Below are positions 1 through 6,543 of a DNA stretch of 6,879 nt, piece after piece. The notes beneath the pieces are model-generated. The model worked only from the letters and a program-made list of their open reading frames with translations, was not told the origin of the DNA and made no database searches. The stretch covers positions 1 to 6,879 of the forward strand of contig JBEAPO010000068.1 of assembly GCA_041164425.1 (NCBI GenBank), given 5' to 3'. A program made the position numbers and the translations under genes. The number at the start of each line of letters is the position of its first letter. Within the stretch, counting starts at the first letter, position 1. Source of the stretch: F1-20-MAGs119 sp041164425 (GTDB lineage Bacteria; Actinomycetota; Acidimicrobiia; Acidimicrobiales; Ilumatobacteraceae).

Positions 1-1
1 A

Positions 2-793
2 ATGGCTGGCGGGGAAGATGCTCCCGTCTCGACGATGGCGAGCAACGACTCGTTCCTGTCGGGTGGACTGCGTCTCACCAGTTATCTCGCGCGTCCGAAC
101 GGAGTCCTCGGGCCATTGCGAGGTCTCATTCTTTGTCATGGCTTTCCAATTGGCCCGCTCGACGCACGTCAATCGGCCGGAACATTTCCTCAGTTGATCG
201 ATCGCGTCGCCAACGAAGTTGGTTACGCATCTCTCACGTTCACGTTTCGTGGTTGTGGCGCGAGCGAGGGTGACTTCTCGTTGCAGGGCTGGGTCGATGA
301 CCTGCGTGCGGCGGTCGACCACCTCGTCGAAGTTGGCAATGTCGATGGTGTCTGGCTGGTGGGAACGAACACCGGTGCGTCGATCGCGCTGTGCGTCGCC
401 GCCGACGACCCGCGCATCGTGGGGTGTGCCGCGCTGAGCGGCCGAGCCGACTTCGATGACTGGGCCGAGCAACCGCGACGTTTCCTCGAACACGCGCGCG
501 AGATCGGCGCGATCCGTCGCGCGGGGTTCCCGCCGAACTTCGACGAATGGACGCGTGAACTGCGGCGCTTCCGGCCGATCGACGCGGCACGCCGCTTTGC
601 TCCGCGGCCCCTGTTGGTACTGCACGGCGACGACGACGAAAGCGTTCCCGCAGCTGACGCCCGTGTTCTCGCACAGGCACACGGTGCAGCCGAACTGCGG
701 GTCATCCCCGGAGCGGGCCACCGCCTGCGGCATGATCCACGTGCGCTGGCGATCCTCCTCGGCTGGCTCGACCGCCAACGCGCGGGTGGTTGA
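2..793 (+). CDS. alpha/beta-hydrolase-fold protein with Asn in place of the nucleophile Ser
   Basis: The protein (263 aa from the first ATG) has the layout of a serine aminopeptidase S33 / acyl-peptidase-like alpha/beta hydrolase. It shows an oxyanion-type LCHGFP segment (residues 44-49), the FRGCGASEGDF turn (82-92), an elbow GTNTG (121-125), an acidic loop HGDDDESVP (208-216) that would carry the catalytic Asp, and a late His in GAGH (240). The elbow normally reads GxSxG; here the central residue is Asn123 (codon AAC, 368-370), so classical Ser-hydrolase chemistry is doubtful. No signal peptide or membrane segment is visible. The start is uncertain: ATG at 2 lies on the window edge, an in-frame ATG at 35 is an alternative, and the true start may lie upstream. 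The gene ends 3 nt before the convergent galE stop. Fold assignment is firm; substrate is unknown. Confidence 0.85.
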   Translation: MAGGEDAPVSTMASNDSFLSGGLRLTSYLARPNGVLGPLRGLILCHGFPIGPLDARQSAGTFPQLIDRVANEVGYASLTFTFRGCGASEGDFSLQGWVDDLRAAVDHLVEVGNVDGVWLVGTNTGASIALCVAADDPRIVGCAALSGRADFDDWAEQPRRFLEHAREIGAIRRAGFPPNFDEWTRELRRFRPIDAARRFAPRPLLVLHGDDDESVPAADARVLAQAHGAAELRVIPGAGHRLRHDPRALAILLGWLDRQRAGG

Positions 794-796
794 TTC

Positions 797-1774
797 TCAG
801 TAGCCGTCGACGTGAGTGCTGTGCCACGTCCATGCGGTTTGGAGTATCTCTTCGATACCGTGTCGGGCCCTCCAGCCGAGTGCACGTTCTGCAAGCGACG
901 GGTCAGCGAAGACGATCGCCGGGTCACCGGCGCGACGCGGAGAGTACACATGTGGCACTTCGCGACCGGAGATGCGCTCGGTGGCAGCGAGCACCTCGAG
1001 GACGGTGCTGCCCTTACCTGTTCCGAGGTTGCAGGCAAGAGATGGCTTTCCGGCATCGAGGTAATCGAGCGCTTTCACGTGGCCCTCGGCGAGATCGACA
1101 ACGTGGATGTAGTCGCGTTCGCCCGTGCCGTCACGAGTGGGATAGTCGCGACCGAAGATTTCAAGGGGTGGACGTTCGCCGAGCGTTGCCTTCATGACGA
1201 TCGGTACGAGGTTGGTCGTTACAGACCAATCCTCGCCGATACGAGAATCGAACGATGCGCCAGCGGCATTGAAGTAACGCAGGCACACGCTGCGCATGCC
1301 GCGAGTCTCGCCGACCCACCGCAGCACGTGTTCGATCATCAGCTTCGTCTCGGCGTAAACGCTTTCGGGTCGCGTCGGGAGATCCTCGGTCACGGGCACG
1401 CGTTCGGGGCTTCCGTAGACCGCCGCCGACGAGGAAAAGACGAACTGTTCGACCCCCGCAGCGGCGACTGCCTCGATGAGCATCGTCGAACCATTGACGT
1501 TGTTCGAAAAGTACCGGAACGGATCGGTCATCGACTCACCCACGCTCTTGTAGGCGGCGAAATGGATGACGCTCTTCACCCCGCGCTCGCGGCACAGGTT
1601 CGAGACGAGGTCGAAGTCGGCGATGTCGCCAACGACGAGTTCGGCCCCGAGAAGTGATTCGGTGTGGCCCAACTCGAGCGAATCGAGCACGACCACCTCA
1701 CGACCGGATTCACGCAGCGAGCGAACGGTGTGCGAACCGATGTAACCGGCGCCGCCGGTGACGAGGATCGTCAT
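797..1774 (-). CDS. galE: UDP-glucose 4-epimerase
   Basis: GalE interconverts UDP-glucose and UDP-galactose with tightly bound NAD, in the cytoplasm. It serves the Leloir pathway and supplies UDP-galactose for cell-surface polysaccharides. The 325-aa protein is a full-length extended SDR. It has the N-terminal Rossmann motif TGGAGYIGS (6-14), the NAD-ribose Asp31 in VVVLDS, an FSSSAAVYG strand with the catalytic Ser (113-121), and the catalytic pair Tyr140/Lys144 in YAETK. It also has RYFNAAGA (166-173), RDYIHVVDLAEGH (220-232), NLGTGKGSTVLEV (249-261) and RRAGDPA (280-286), all typical of GalE. The C-terminus WHSTHVDGY matches the usual family ending. Its ATG shares an ATGA with the stop of the upstream HhH-GPD-like gene, so translational coupling is likely. 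Related epimerases with altered sugar specificity cannot be excluded from sequence alone. Confidence 0.95.
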   Translation of the reverse strand: MTILVTGGAGYIGSHTVRSLRESGREVVVLDSLELGHTESLLGAELVVGDIADFDLVSNLCRERGVKSVIHFAAYKSVGESMTDPFRYFSNNVNGSTMLIEAVAAAGVEQFVFSSSAAVYGSPERVPVTEDLPTRPESVYAETKLMIEHVLRWVGETRGMRSVCLRYFNAAGASFDSRIGEDWSVTTNLVPIVMKATLGERPPLEIFGRDYPTRDGTGERDYIHVVDLAEGHVKALDYLDAGKPSLACNLGTGKGSTVLEVLAATERISGREVPHVYSPRRAGDPAIVFADPSLAERALGWRARHGIEEILQTAWTWHSTHVDGY

Positions 1775-2376
1775 TTGGCGGTCTTTGCGGCCTTCTTGAG
1801 CGGGCGGGACTGCTTGTCGCGGTCGGCGGCCTTCTCGGCCTTTTTCCAGCTGCGCACGAGCAGCAACGTCTCGGGCGATGTGATGTCGGCGACGGTGCGC
1901 GGGTTCTCATCACTGAAGACTCCCGCTTCCGTTTTCCAGTTGCGTGGCTTCACGCCCATGCGCTTGCCGAGCAGTGCGATGAAGATCTGTGCTTTTTCCT
2001 CGCCAAAACCGGGCAACACGCGAAGGCGTGCGGTGAGTTCCTTTGCGTCGGTGACGTCGGCCCACATGTTCTCACCTTTGTTCCTGTACTGGGCGACGAT
2101 GATCCCGCACAGTTCATGGATACGACGGCCCATCGCGGCAGGGAAGCGGTGAACTGCCGGCTTCTCGCAACACACCGCCACGAAGTCATCGATGTCCATC
2201 GCGGCGATCTTCTTCGGGTTGAGATGACCAAGTCGTTTCTTCAACGTCGCGGGCCCGTTGAATGCCCACTCCATCGGAACCTGCTGGTCGAGCAGCATTC
2301 CGATCAGCAAAGCAGTGCCGTTCGCGTTCAGAAGTTTGTCAGCGGCTTCATCGCCCGTGATGTAGAGGTTTCCCAT
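1771..2376 (-). CDS. HhH-GPD-like base-excision repair family protein
   Basis: This 201-aa protein resembles a small HhH-GPD family that I recall from Actinobacteria (TIGR03252-like, from memory). Visible parts are an N-terminal helical stretch with LLIGMLLDQQVPMEWAF (23-39), comparable to the glutamine-containing helix of endonuclease III relatives, a helix-hairpin-helix with LPGFGEEKA (121-129), and a Lys/Arg-rich tail (178-201) that could contact DNA. A role in recognising or removing damaged bases is inferred from the fold only. The endonuclease III lyase Lys position aligns with Glu127, and no Asp sits about 18 residues later where the catalytic Asp is expected (Arg145 there). There is no Fe-S cysteine cluster. 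It lies 15 nt after aceE and overlaps galE by 4 nt (ATGA), so it is probably the middle gene of that operon. No clear Shine-Dalgarno precedes its ATG. Confidence 0.85.
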   Translation of the reverse strand: MGNLYITGDEAADKLLNANGTALLIGMLLDQQVPMEWAFNGPATLKKRLGHLNPKKIAAMDIDDFVAVCCEKPAVHRFPAAMGRRIHELCGIIVAQYRNKGENMWADVTDAKELTARLRVLPGFGEEKAQIFIALLGKRMGVKPRNWKTEAGVFSDENPRTVADITSPETLLLVRSWKKAEKAADRDKQSRPLKKAAKTAK

Positions 2377-2391
2377 CGCCAGCGAATCTAG

Positions 2392-5106
2392 TCAGTGTTC
2401 GAAGAACGGCGCGGGCGTGCCCGATGACAGCTGGTACATGGCGAGCGCCTTGCTGACGGTCTCGACCGGCACGTGGCCGTCCTGGCAGAGCGAGTGAAGC
2501 ACCGTGACCACGATGCTCGCGGTGTCGATCTCGAAGTGACGACGCAACGCCTCACGTGTGTCGCTGCGTCCCATCCCGTCGGTGCCGAGTGGTGTGAAAC
2601 GACGATCGGTCACGAAACGGGCGACTTGTTCGGGGACGATACGCATGAAGTCGCTGACCGCAACGATCGGCCCTGCGGAATTGTTGAGCAGCCTTGAAAC
2701 CGAAGGCGTTGCCGGTGGGTGGTCGGGGTTCAGGCGCGCGATGCGCTCGCATTCGAGGGCTTCCTCGCGGAGCATCTTGTACGACGTCGCCGACCACAGT
2801 TCGACGCCCACACCGAAGTGAGTGAGCAGGTCGTCGGCCGCGGCACGCGCAGCGGAGTGCGCGGAGCCCGAGAAGACGATCGACGCCTTGACCTTGGCAT
2901 CTGCGGGAGCGTCGGCGAACTTGTAGAGGCCGCGCGTGATGTCGTTGTTCGTCACATGCGCGGGCATCGCGGGCATCACGTAGTTCTCGTTGTAGAGAGT
3001 GACGTAATAGAAGATGTCTTCGGGGTTTGCCCCGTACATGCGGTTGATGCCCTCTTCGACGATCGCCGCCATTTCGTATGCGAATGCCGGGTCGTAAGCC
3101 TGGCAAGGTGGCACCGTGCTGGCGAGCACGAGGCTGTGGCCGTCTTGGTGCTGCAGGCCCTCGCCGAGAAGTGTGGTGCGACCGGCAGTCGCACCCATGA
3201 GGAATCCGCGCGTGCGCGCGTCGGCCGCCTGCCAGATGAGATCGCCAACGCGCTGGAAACCGAACATCGAATAGAAGGTGTAGAAGGGCACCATCGGCAC
3301 GCCGCGCGTCGAATAGCTGGTACCAGCTGCGATGAACGACGACATCGACCCGGCTTCGGTGATTCCCTCTTCCAGTATCTGTCCGTCCGACGACTCGGCG
3401 TACGACATGAGAAGTGCGTGGTCGACCGGTTCGTACTTCTGGCCCTGGCTGGCGTAGATGCGCAGTTCGCGGAAGAGCGAATCCATACCGAACGTGCGCG
3501 CCTCGTCGGGAACGATCGGGACCACGCGGGGCCCGAAGTTCTCGTCGCGTGTCAGGCTGCGCAGGAGGCGCGTGAAACCCATCGTCGTGCTCACGGCCTG
3601 GTCGCCACTGCCGGCCTTCAGTTCGGTGAACGAATCGCTCGCCGGCAGGGTGAGCGGGCGGCGGTTGGCGACGACGCGCTTCGGAATCGTTCCGCCGAGC
3701 GCGCGGCGGCGCTCCATCATGTACTGGTACTCGACGCTCTGCTCGGAGGGTCGGTAGTACGGAGGCTCGTCGGCTTCGAGTGCGCTGTCGGGAATCTCGT
3801 CTTCGAGATGCAGACGCTCGCGCAGGGTGCGCAACTGGTCGGTGGTCATCTTTTTGATCTGGTGCGTCGCGTTGCGACCCTCGAAGCCCGGGCCGAGTGT
3901 CCAACCCTTGATGGTCTTGCACAGGATCGCCGTCGGACGACCCGAACCGAGGTTCTCCTGCGCCGCACGGAACGCGGCATACAACTTGCGGTAGTCGTGG
4001 CCGCCGCGTGGCAGGTTGACGAGATCGTCGTCCGACAAGTGCGCAACCATCTGGCGCAGGCGTGAATCGGGTCCGAAGAAGTTTTCGCGGATGTACGCAC
4101 CGCCTTCGACCGAATAGCGCTGGTACTCGCCGTCGACCGTGTCGTTCATCTTGTTCAACAGCACGCCGTCGACGTCTCGGGCAAGCAGGTCATCCCACTT
4201 CGAACCCCAGATGACCTTGATGACGTTCCAGCCCGCGCCGCGGAACGACGCCTCGAGTTCCTGGATGACCTTGCCGTTGCCGCGCACCGGACCATCGAGA
4301 CGCTGCAGGTTGCAGTTCACGACGAAGATGAGGTTGTCGAGGTGCTCGCGCGATGCGAGAGACACGGCACCCAGTGTTTCGGGTTCGTCGCATTCGCCGT
4401 CGCCGAGGAACGCCCACACGCGGCTGGCCGACGTGTCGTCGAGTTTGCGGTTCAAGAGGTAACGGTTGAATCGTGCGTGGTACAGCGCAGTGATCGGCCC
4501 GAGACCCATCGACACGGTGGGGAACTCCCAGAAGTCGGGCATGAGACGTGGGTGTGGGTAGCTCGACAGTCCGCGTCCGGCGCGGCCGATCTCGCGACGG
4601 AAGTGGTCGAGGTCGTCGGCGCTGAGGCGACCCTCGAGGAACGCGCGCGCATAGACGCCTGGCGCCGCGTGACCCTGGAAGTAGATGTGGTCGCCGGCCT
4701 GACCATCGTCCTTGCCGCGGAAGAAGTGGTTGAAGCCGATTTCGTACAGCGATGCCGACGATGCGAACGTCGAGAGGTGGCCGCCGATTCCTTCAGCGCG
4801 GCTGTTGGCGCGGATCACCATGACCGCCGCATTCCAACGGATGAAGGCGCGGATTCGACGCTCGAGGTATTCGTCGCCCGGGAACCACGGCTCTTGCTCG
4901 CGCGGAATGGTGTTGACGTACGGCGTTGACACCGTGGCCGGGAAACTGACCTGGTTAGCGCGCGCACGTTCGAGCAGACGTGACAACAGGTAGCGCGCGC
5001 GAGTCTTGCCCTGGCCATCGATGACGGCGTCGAGGGACTCCATCCACTCTTGCGTCTCGACCGGGTCGGTATCGGGAAGCTGATGGACGGAACCGTCGAA
5101 GATCAT
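2392..5106 (-). CDS. aceE: pyruvate dehydrogenase E1 component, homodimeric type
   Basis: AceE is the thiamine-diphosphate E1 of the pyruvate dehydrogenase complex. It decarboxylates pyruvate and passes the acetyl group to the E2 lipoyl domain. From ATG at 5106 the protein is 904 aa, close to the mycobacterial enzyme (about 900) and slightly longer than that of E. coli. Seen in order: PWFPGDEYLERRIRAFIRWN (73-92); GGHLSTFASSASLYE with His110; FQGHAAPGVYARAFLEGR with His146; SYPHPRLMPDFWEFPTVSMG (182-201); the ThDP/Mg motif GDGECDEPET (235-244) to NCN (264-266), followed by LQRLDGPVRGNGK; NATHQIKK with His415; PDEARTFGMDS (533-543); the EGITEAG segment with the probable cofactor-activating Glu584; FYSMFGFQRVGD; and GLQHQDGHS with His653. 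These match the known active-site His and Glu residues of E. coli AceE. The reading frame runs on to 5457, but that part overlaps RNase HI and does not look like AceE. No E2 or E3 gene is in the window. Confidence 0.97.
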   Translation of the reverse strand: MIFDGSVHQLPDTDPVETQEWMESLDAVIDGQGKTRARYLLSRLLERARANQVSFPATVSTPYVNTIPREQEPWFPGDEYLERRIRAFIRWNAAVMVIRANSRAEGIGGHLSTFASSASLYEIGFNHFFRGKDDGQAGDHIYFQGHAAPGVYARAFLEGRLSADDLDHFRREIGRAGRGLSSYPHPRLMPDFWEFPTVSMGLGPITALYHARFNRYLLNRKLDDTSASRVWAFLGDGECDEPETLGAVSLASREHLDNLIFVVNCNLQRLDGPVRGNGKVIQELEASFRGAGWNVIKVIWGSKWDDLLARDVDGVLLNKMNDTVDGEYQRYSVEGGAYIRENFFGPDSRLRQMVAHLSDDDLVNLPRGGHDYRKLYAAFRAAQENLGSGRPTAILCKTIKGWTLGPGFEGRNATHQIKKMTTDQLRTLRERLHLEDEIPDSALEADEPPYYRPSEQSVEYQYMMERRRALGGTIPKRVVANRRPLTLPASDSFTELKAGSGDQAVSTTMGFTRLLRSLTRDENFGPRVVPIVPDEARTFGMDSLFRELRIYASQGQKYEPVDHALLMSYAESSDGQILEEGITEAGSMSSFIAAGTSYSTRGVPMVPFYTFYSMFGFQRVGDLIWQAADARTRGFLMGATAGRTTLLGEGLQHQDGHSLVLASTVPPCQAYDPAFAYEMAAIVEEGINRMYGANPEDIFYYVTLYNENYVMPAMPAHVTNNDITRGLYKFADAPADAKVKASIVFSGSAHSAARAAADDLLTHFGVGVELWSATSYKMLREEALECERIARLNPDHPPATPSVSRLLNNSAGPIVAVSDFMRIVPEQVARFVTDRRFTPLGTDGMGRSDTREALRRHFEIDTASIVVTVLHSLCQDGHVPVETVSKALAMYQLSSGTPAPFFEH

Positions 5107-5174
5107 GGGTGCAGTCTCGCAGGAACCGAGGGTGTCCGCGCATCGGTACGCCATCAACCAAGATGGAAACACCC
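5107..5174. promoter_or_regulatory. divergent intergenic spacer between aceE and the RNase HI gene
   Basis: These 68 nt separate the aceE ATG (minus strand) from the chosen RNase HI ATG (plus strand), so they must hold leader sequence, and probably at least one promoter, for one or both directions. I could not identify a convincing -35/-10 pair or operator palindrome on either strand. A weak GGAA at 5165-5168 lies 6 nt before the 5175 ATG. For aceE only a poor GAGA-like match lies upstream. Promoters may extend into the 5' coding ends of the neighbours. The call as a regulatory region rests on gene orientation alone. Confidence 0.45.
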
Positions 5175-5729
5175 ATGGAACTGCCCTTCGACGACTTGCC
5201 TCCGGCCTCGCCTCGGGTCGACTCGCGCGAGCGCGACAAACGACTACTCCACGACATGCGGGCGATGCAGTGGCCCGACCGTGCGCCGCACACGGCGATG
5301 CACATCTATACCGACGGGGCCTGTTCAGGGAACCCTGGCCCCGGCGGATGGGCATGGGCCGTCGCGCCAACCGGTCAACCGTTCGGTTCGGGCAGTGAAA
5401 GTCCGAGCACCAACCAGCGCATGGAAGTCCGTGCGGTGATAGAGGCATTGCGCGCACACCGTGAACAGCGCCAACTTCTCGTCATCGTTTCCGACAGCAC
5501 CTACGTCGTGAATTGTTTCCGCCAACGTTGGTGGGAAGGGTGGCTTTCGCGCGGTTGGAAGAACAGCCAGCGCCAGCCGGTCGCCAACCGCGAATTGTGG
5601 GAGGACCTCTTCGACGAACTCGTCCGGCGGGGCAGTGGAAAGACCGTTTTCCAGTGGGTCAAGGGTCACTCGGGAGACCCGATGAACGATCTCGTGGACA
5701 CTTTGGCAGTGCAAGCGACGGGGGCATAG
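5175..5729 (+). CDS. rnhA: ribonuclease HI with N-terminal extension
   Basis: RNase HI cuts the RNA strand of RNA:DNA hybrids with two metal ions, removing R-loops and primers. In this 184-aa product the domain begins at MHIYTDGACSGNPGPGGWAW (residues 42-61). The four acidic residues are present: Asp47 in YTDG, Glu84 in NQRMEV, Asp107 in VSDSTYV and Asp175 in NDLVDTLA. The active-site His165 in VKGHSG is also present. The Trp-rich basic handle of E. coli-type enzymes is visible as RWWEGWLSRGWKNSQRQPVA (118-137). About 40 polar residues precede the domain, so the protein is longer than the usual 150-155 aa. The start at 5175 has GGAA 6 nt upstream; an ATG at 5163 and a GTG at 5109 are in-frame alternatives, as are internal ATGs at 5256, 5265 and 5298. 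It heads a plus-strand set with the SDR gene 10 nt downstream. Confidence 0.93.
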   Translation: MELPFDDLPPASPRVDSRERDKRLLHDMRAMQWPDRAPHTAMHIYTDGACSGNPGPGGWAWAVAPTGQPFGSGSESPSTNQRMEVRAVIEALRAHREQRQLLVIVSDSTYVVNCFRQRWWEGWLSRGWKNSQRQPVANRELWEDLFDELVRRGSGKTVFQWVKGHSGDPMNDLVDTLAVQATGA

Positions 5730-5739
5730 CCTCGCGCTC

Positions 5740-6516
5740 ATGGACATTTCAGGTGCAAGTGCAATCGTCACGGGTGGAGCCTCGGGGATCGGCGCGGCGT
5801 CAGCCCGTCTGCTCGCCAAGCGTGGCGCAAAGGTAGTGGTCGCAGACCTCCAGGCCGACAAGGGCGAGGCCCTTGCCAAGGAAATCGGTGGCGCGTTCTG
5901 CAAGGTCGACGTCACCAACACCGACGACATCATCAACGCCGTCGAGATGGCGAAGTCGATGGGTCCGGTTCGCGTTCTCGTCAACTCGGCAGGCATCGGT
6001 TGGGCGCAACGTACGGTCGGCAAGGACGGCTCGTACGACTCGGCCGCCAACCTCGATGCTTTCAAGAAGGTCATCGCCATCAACCTCATCGGTTCGTTCG
6101 ATTGCATCCGCATCGCAGCGACCGCGATGAGCACCACCGAGCCGCTCGCCAACGGCGAACGTGGCGCGATCGTCAACATCGCATCGGTCGCTGCATTCGA
6201 CGGACAGATCGGCCAGGCCTCGTACTCCGCCTCGAAGGGTGGCGTCGTCGGCATGACCTTGCCCGTCGCGCGTGACCTCGCCGCCATCGGCGTGCGCGTC
6301 AACACCGTCGCACCGGGTCTCATCGACACGCCGATCTACGGCGAAGGTGACAACAGCGAAGCCTTCAAGGCCAACCTGCAGAAGGGCGTTCTATTCCCGC
6401 AGCGTCTGGGGGCGCCAGAAGAGCTCGCCTCGATGGTCGTCGAGTGCATCACCAACAGCTACATGAATGCCGAGAGCATACGCGTGGACGGCGGCATTCG
6501 CATGCAGCCCAAGTGA
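5740..6516 (+). CDS. SDR-family dehydrogenase, HSD10 / type-2 3-hydroxyacyl-CoA dehydrogenase-like
   Basis: This is a 258-aa classical short-chain dehydrogenase. It has the cofactor motif TGGASGIG (11-18), Asp36 at the end of the second strand (VVVAD), which favours NAD over NADP, NSAG (82-85), Asn115, and the catalytic Ser149, Tyr162 and Lys166 in YSASK. PGLIDTP (192-198) follows the catalytic region. The stretch NIASVAAFDGQIGQASYSAS (146-165), then GMTLPVARDLA and the ending IRVDGGIRMQP, closely follow human HSD10 as I remember it. NAD-dependent oxidation of a 3-hydroxyacyl-CoA, for example in fatty-acid or isoleucine breakdown, is therefore the best guess; other alcohol substrates are possible. 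The ATG lies 10 nt after the rnhA stop with no good Shine-Dalgarno, which suggests coupling to rnhA. The protein is soluble, with no signal peptide. Confidence 0.93.
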   Translation: MDISGASAIVTGGASGIGAASARLLAKRGAKVVVADLQADKGEALAKEIGGAFCKVDVTNTDDIINAVEMAKSMGPVRVLVNSAGIGWAQRTVGKDGSYDSAANLDAFKKVIAINLIGSFDCIRIAATAMSTTEPLANGERGAIVNIASVAAFDGQIGQASYSASKGGVVGMTLPVARDLAAIGVRVNTVAPGLIDTPIYGEGDNSEAFKANLQKGVLFPQRLGAPEELASMVVECITNSYMNAESIRVDGGIRMQPK

Positions 6517-6543
6517 CGCACGAATAGCGTTCAAAGATCCAGA

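Noticed and set aside
812..1657. 281-codon open frame on the plus strand opposite galE
   Set aside because: It is a shadow of the well-supported galE, with no domain-like sequence.
1745..1759. 7-bp inverted repeat ACCGGCG-C-CGCCGGT at the start of galE
   Set aside because: It arises from the glycine codons of the GGAGYIG motif and has no T-run or operator context.
3315..3328. 14-bp perfect palindrome AGCTGGTACCAGCT
   Set aside because: It lies inside the conserved AAGTSYS-encoding stretch of aceE, and a 14-bp palindrome is expected about by chance in a window of this length.
2552..3922. 456-codon open frame on the minus strand, in another frame of aceE
   Set aside because: It overlaps aceE on the same strand in a different frame, and its Arg/Pro/His-rich low-complexity translation is typical of shifted reading of high-GC coding DNA.
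2719..4065. 448-codon open frame on the plus strand opposite aceE
   Set aside because: It is fully antisense to a very clear AceE, its translation is rich in Arg, Ala, Glu and Val with no recognisable domain, and such long antisense frames are common in high-GC genes.
5107..5457. 117-residue upstream extension of the aceE reading frame
   Set aside because: It overlaps the RNase HI start region, has no similarity to AceE N-termini, and is Arg/Pro/Ala rich. The ATG at 5106 gives the normal family length. A 16-residue extension from ATG 5154 is possible but unsupported.
5325..6329. 334-codon open frame on the minus strand across the RNase HI and SDR genes
   Set aside because: It spans two recognisable plus-strand genes and their junction, and its translation has no family features.
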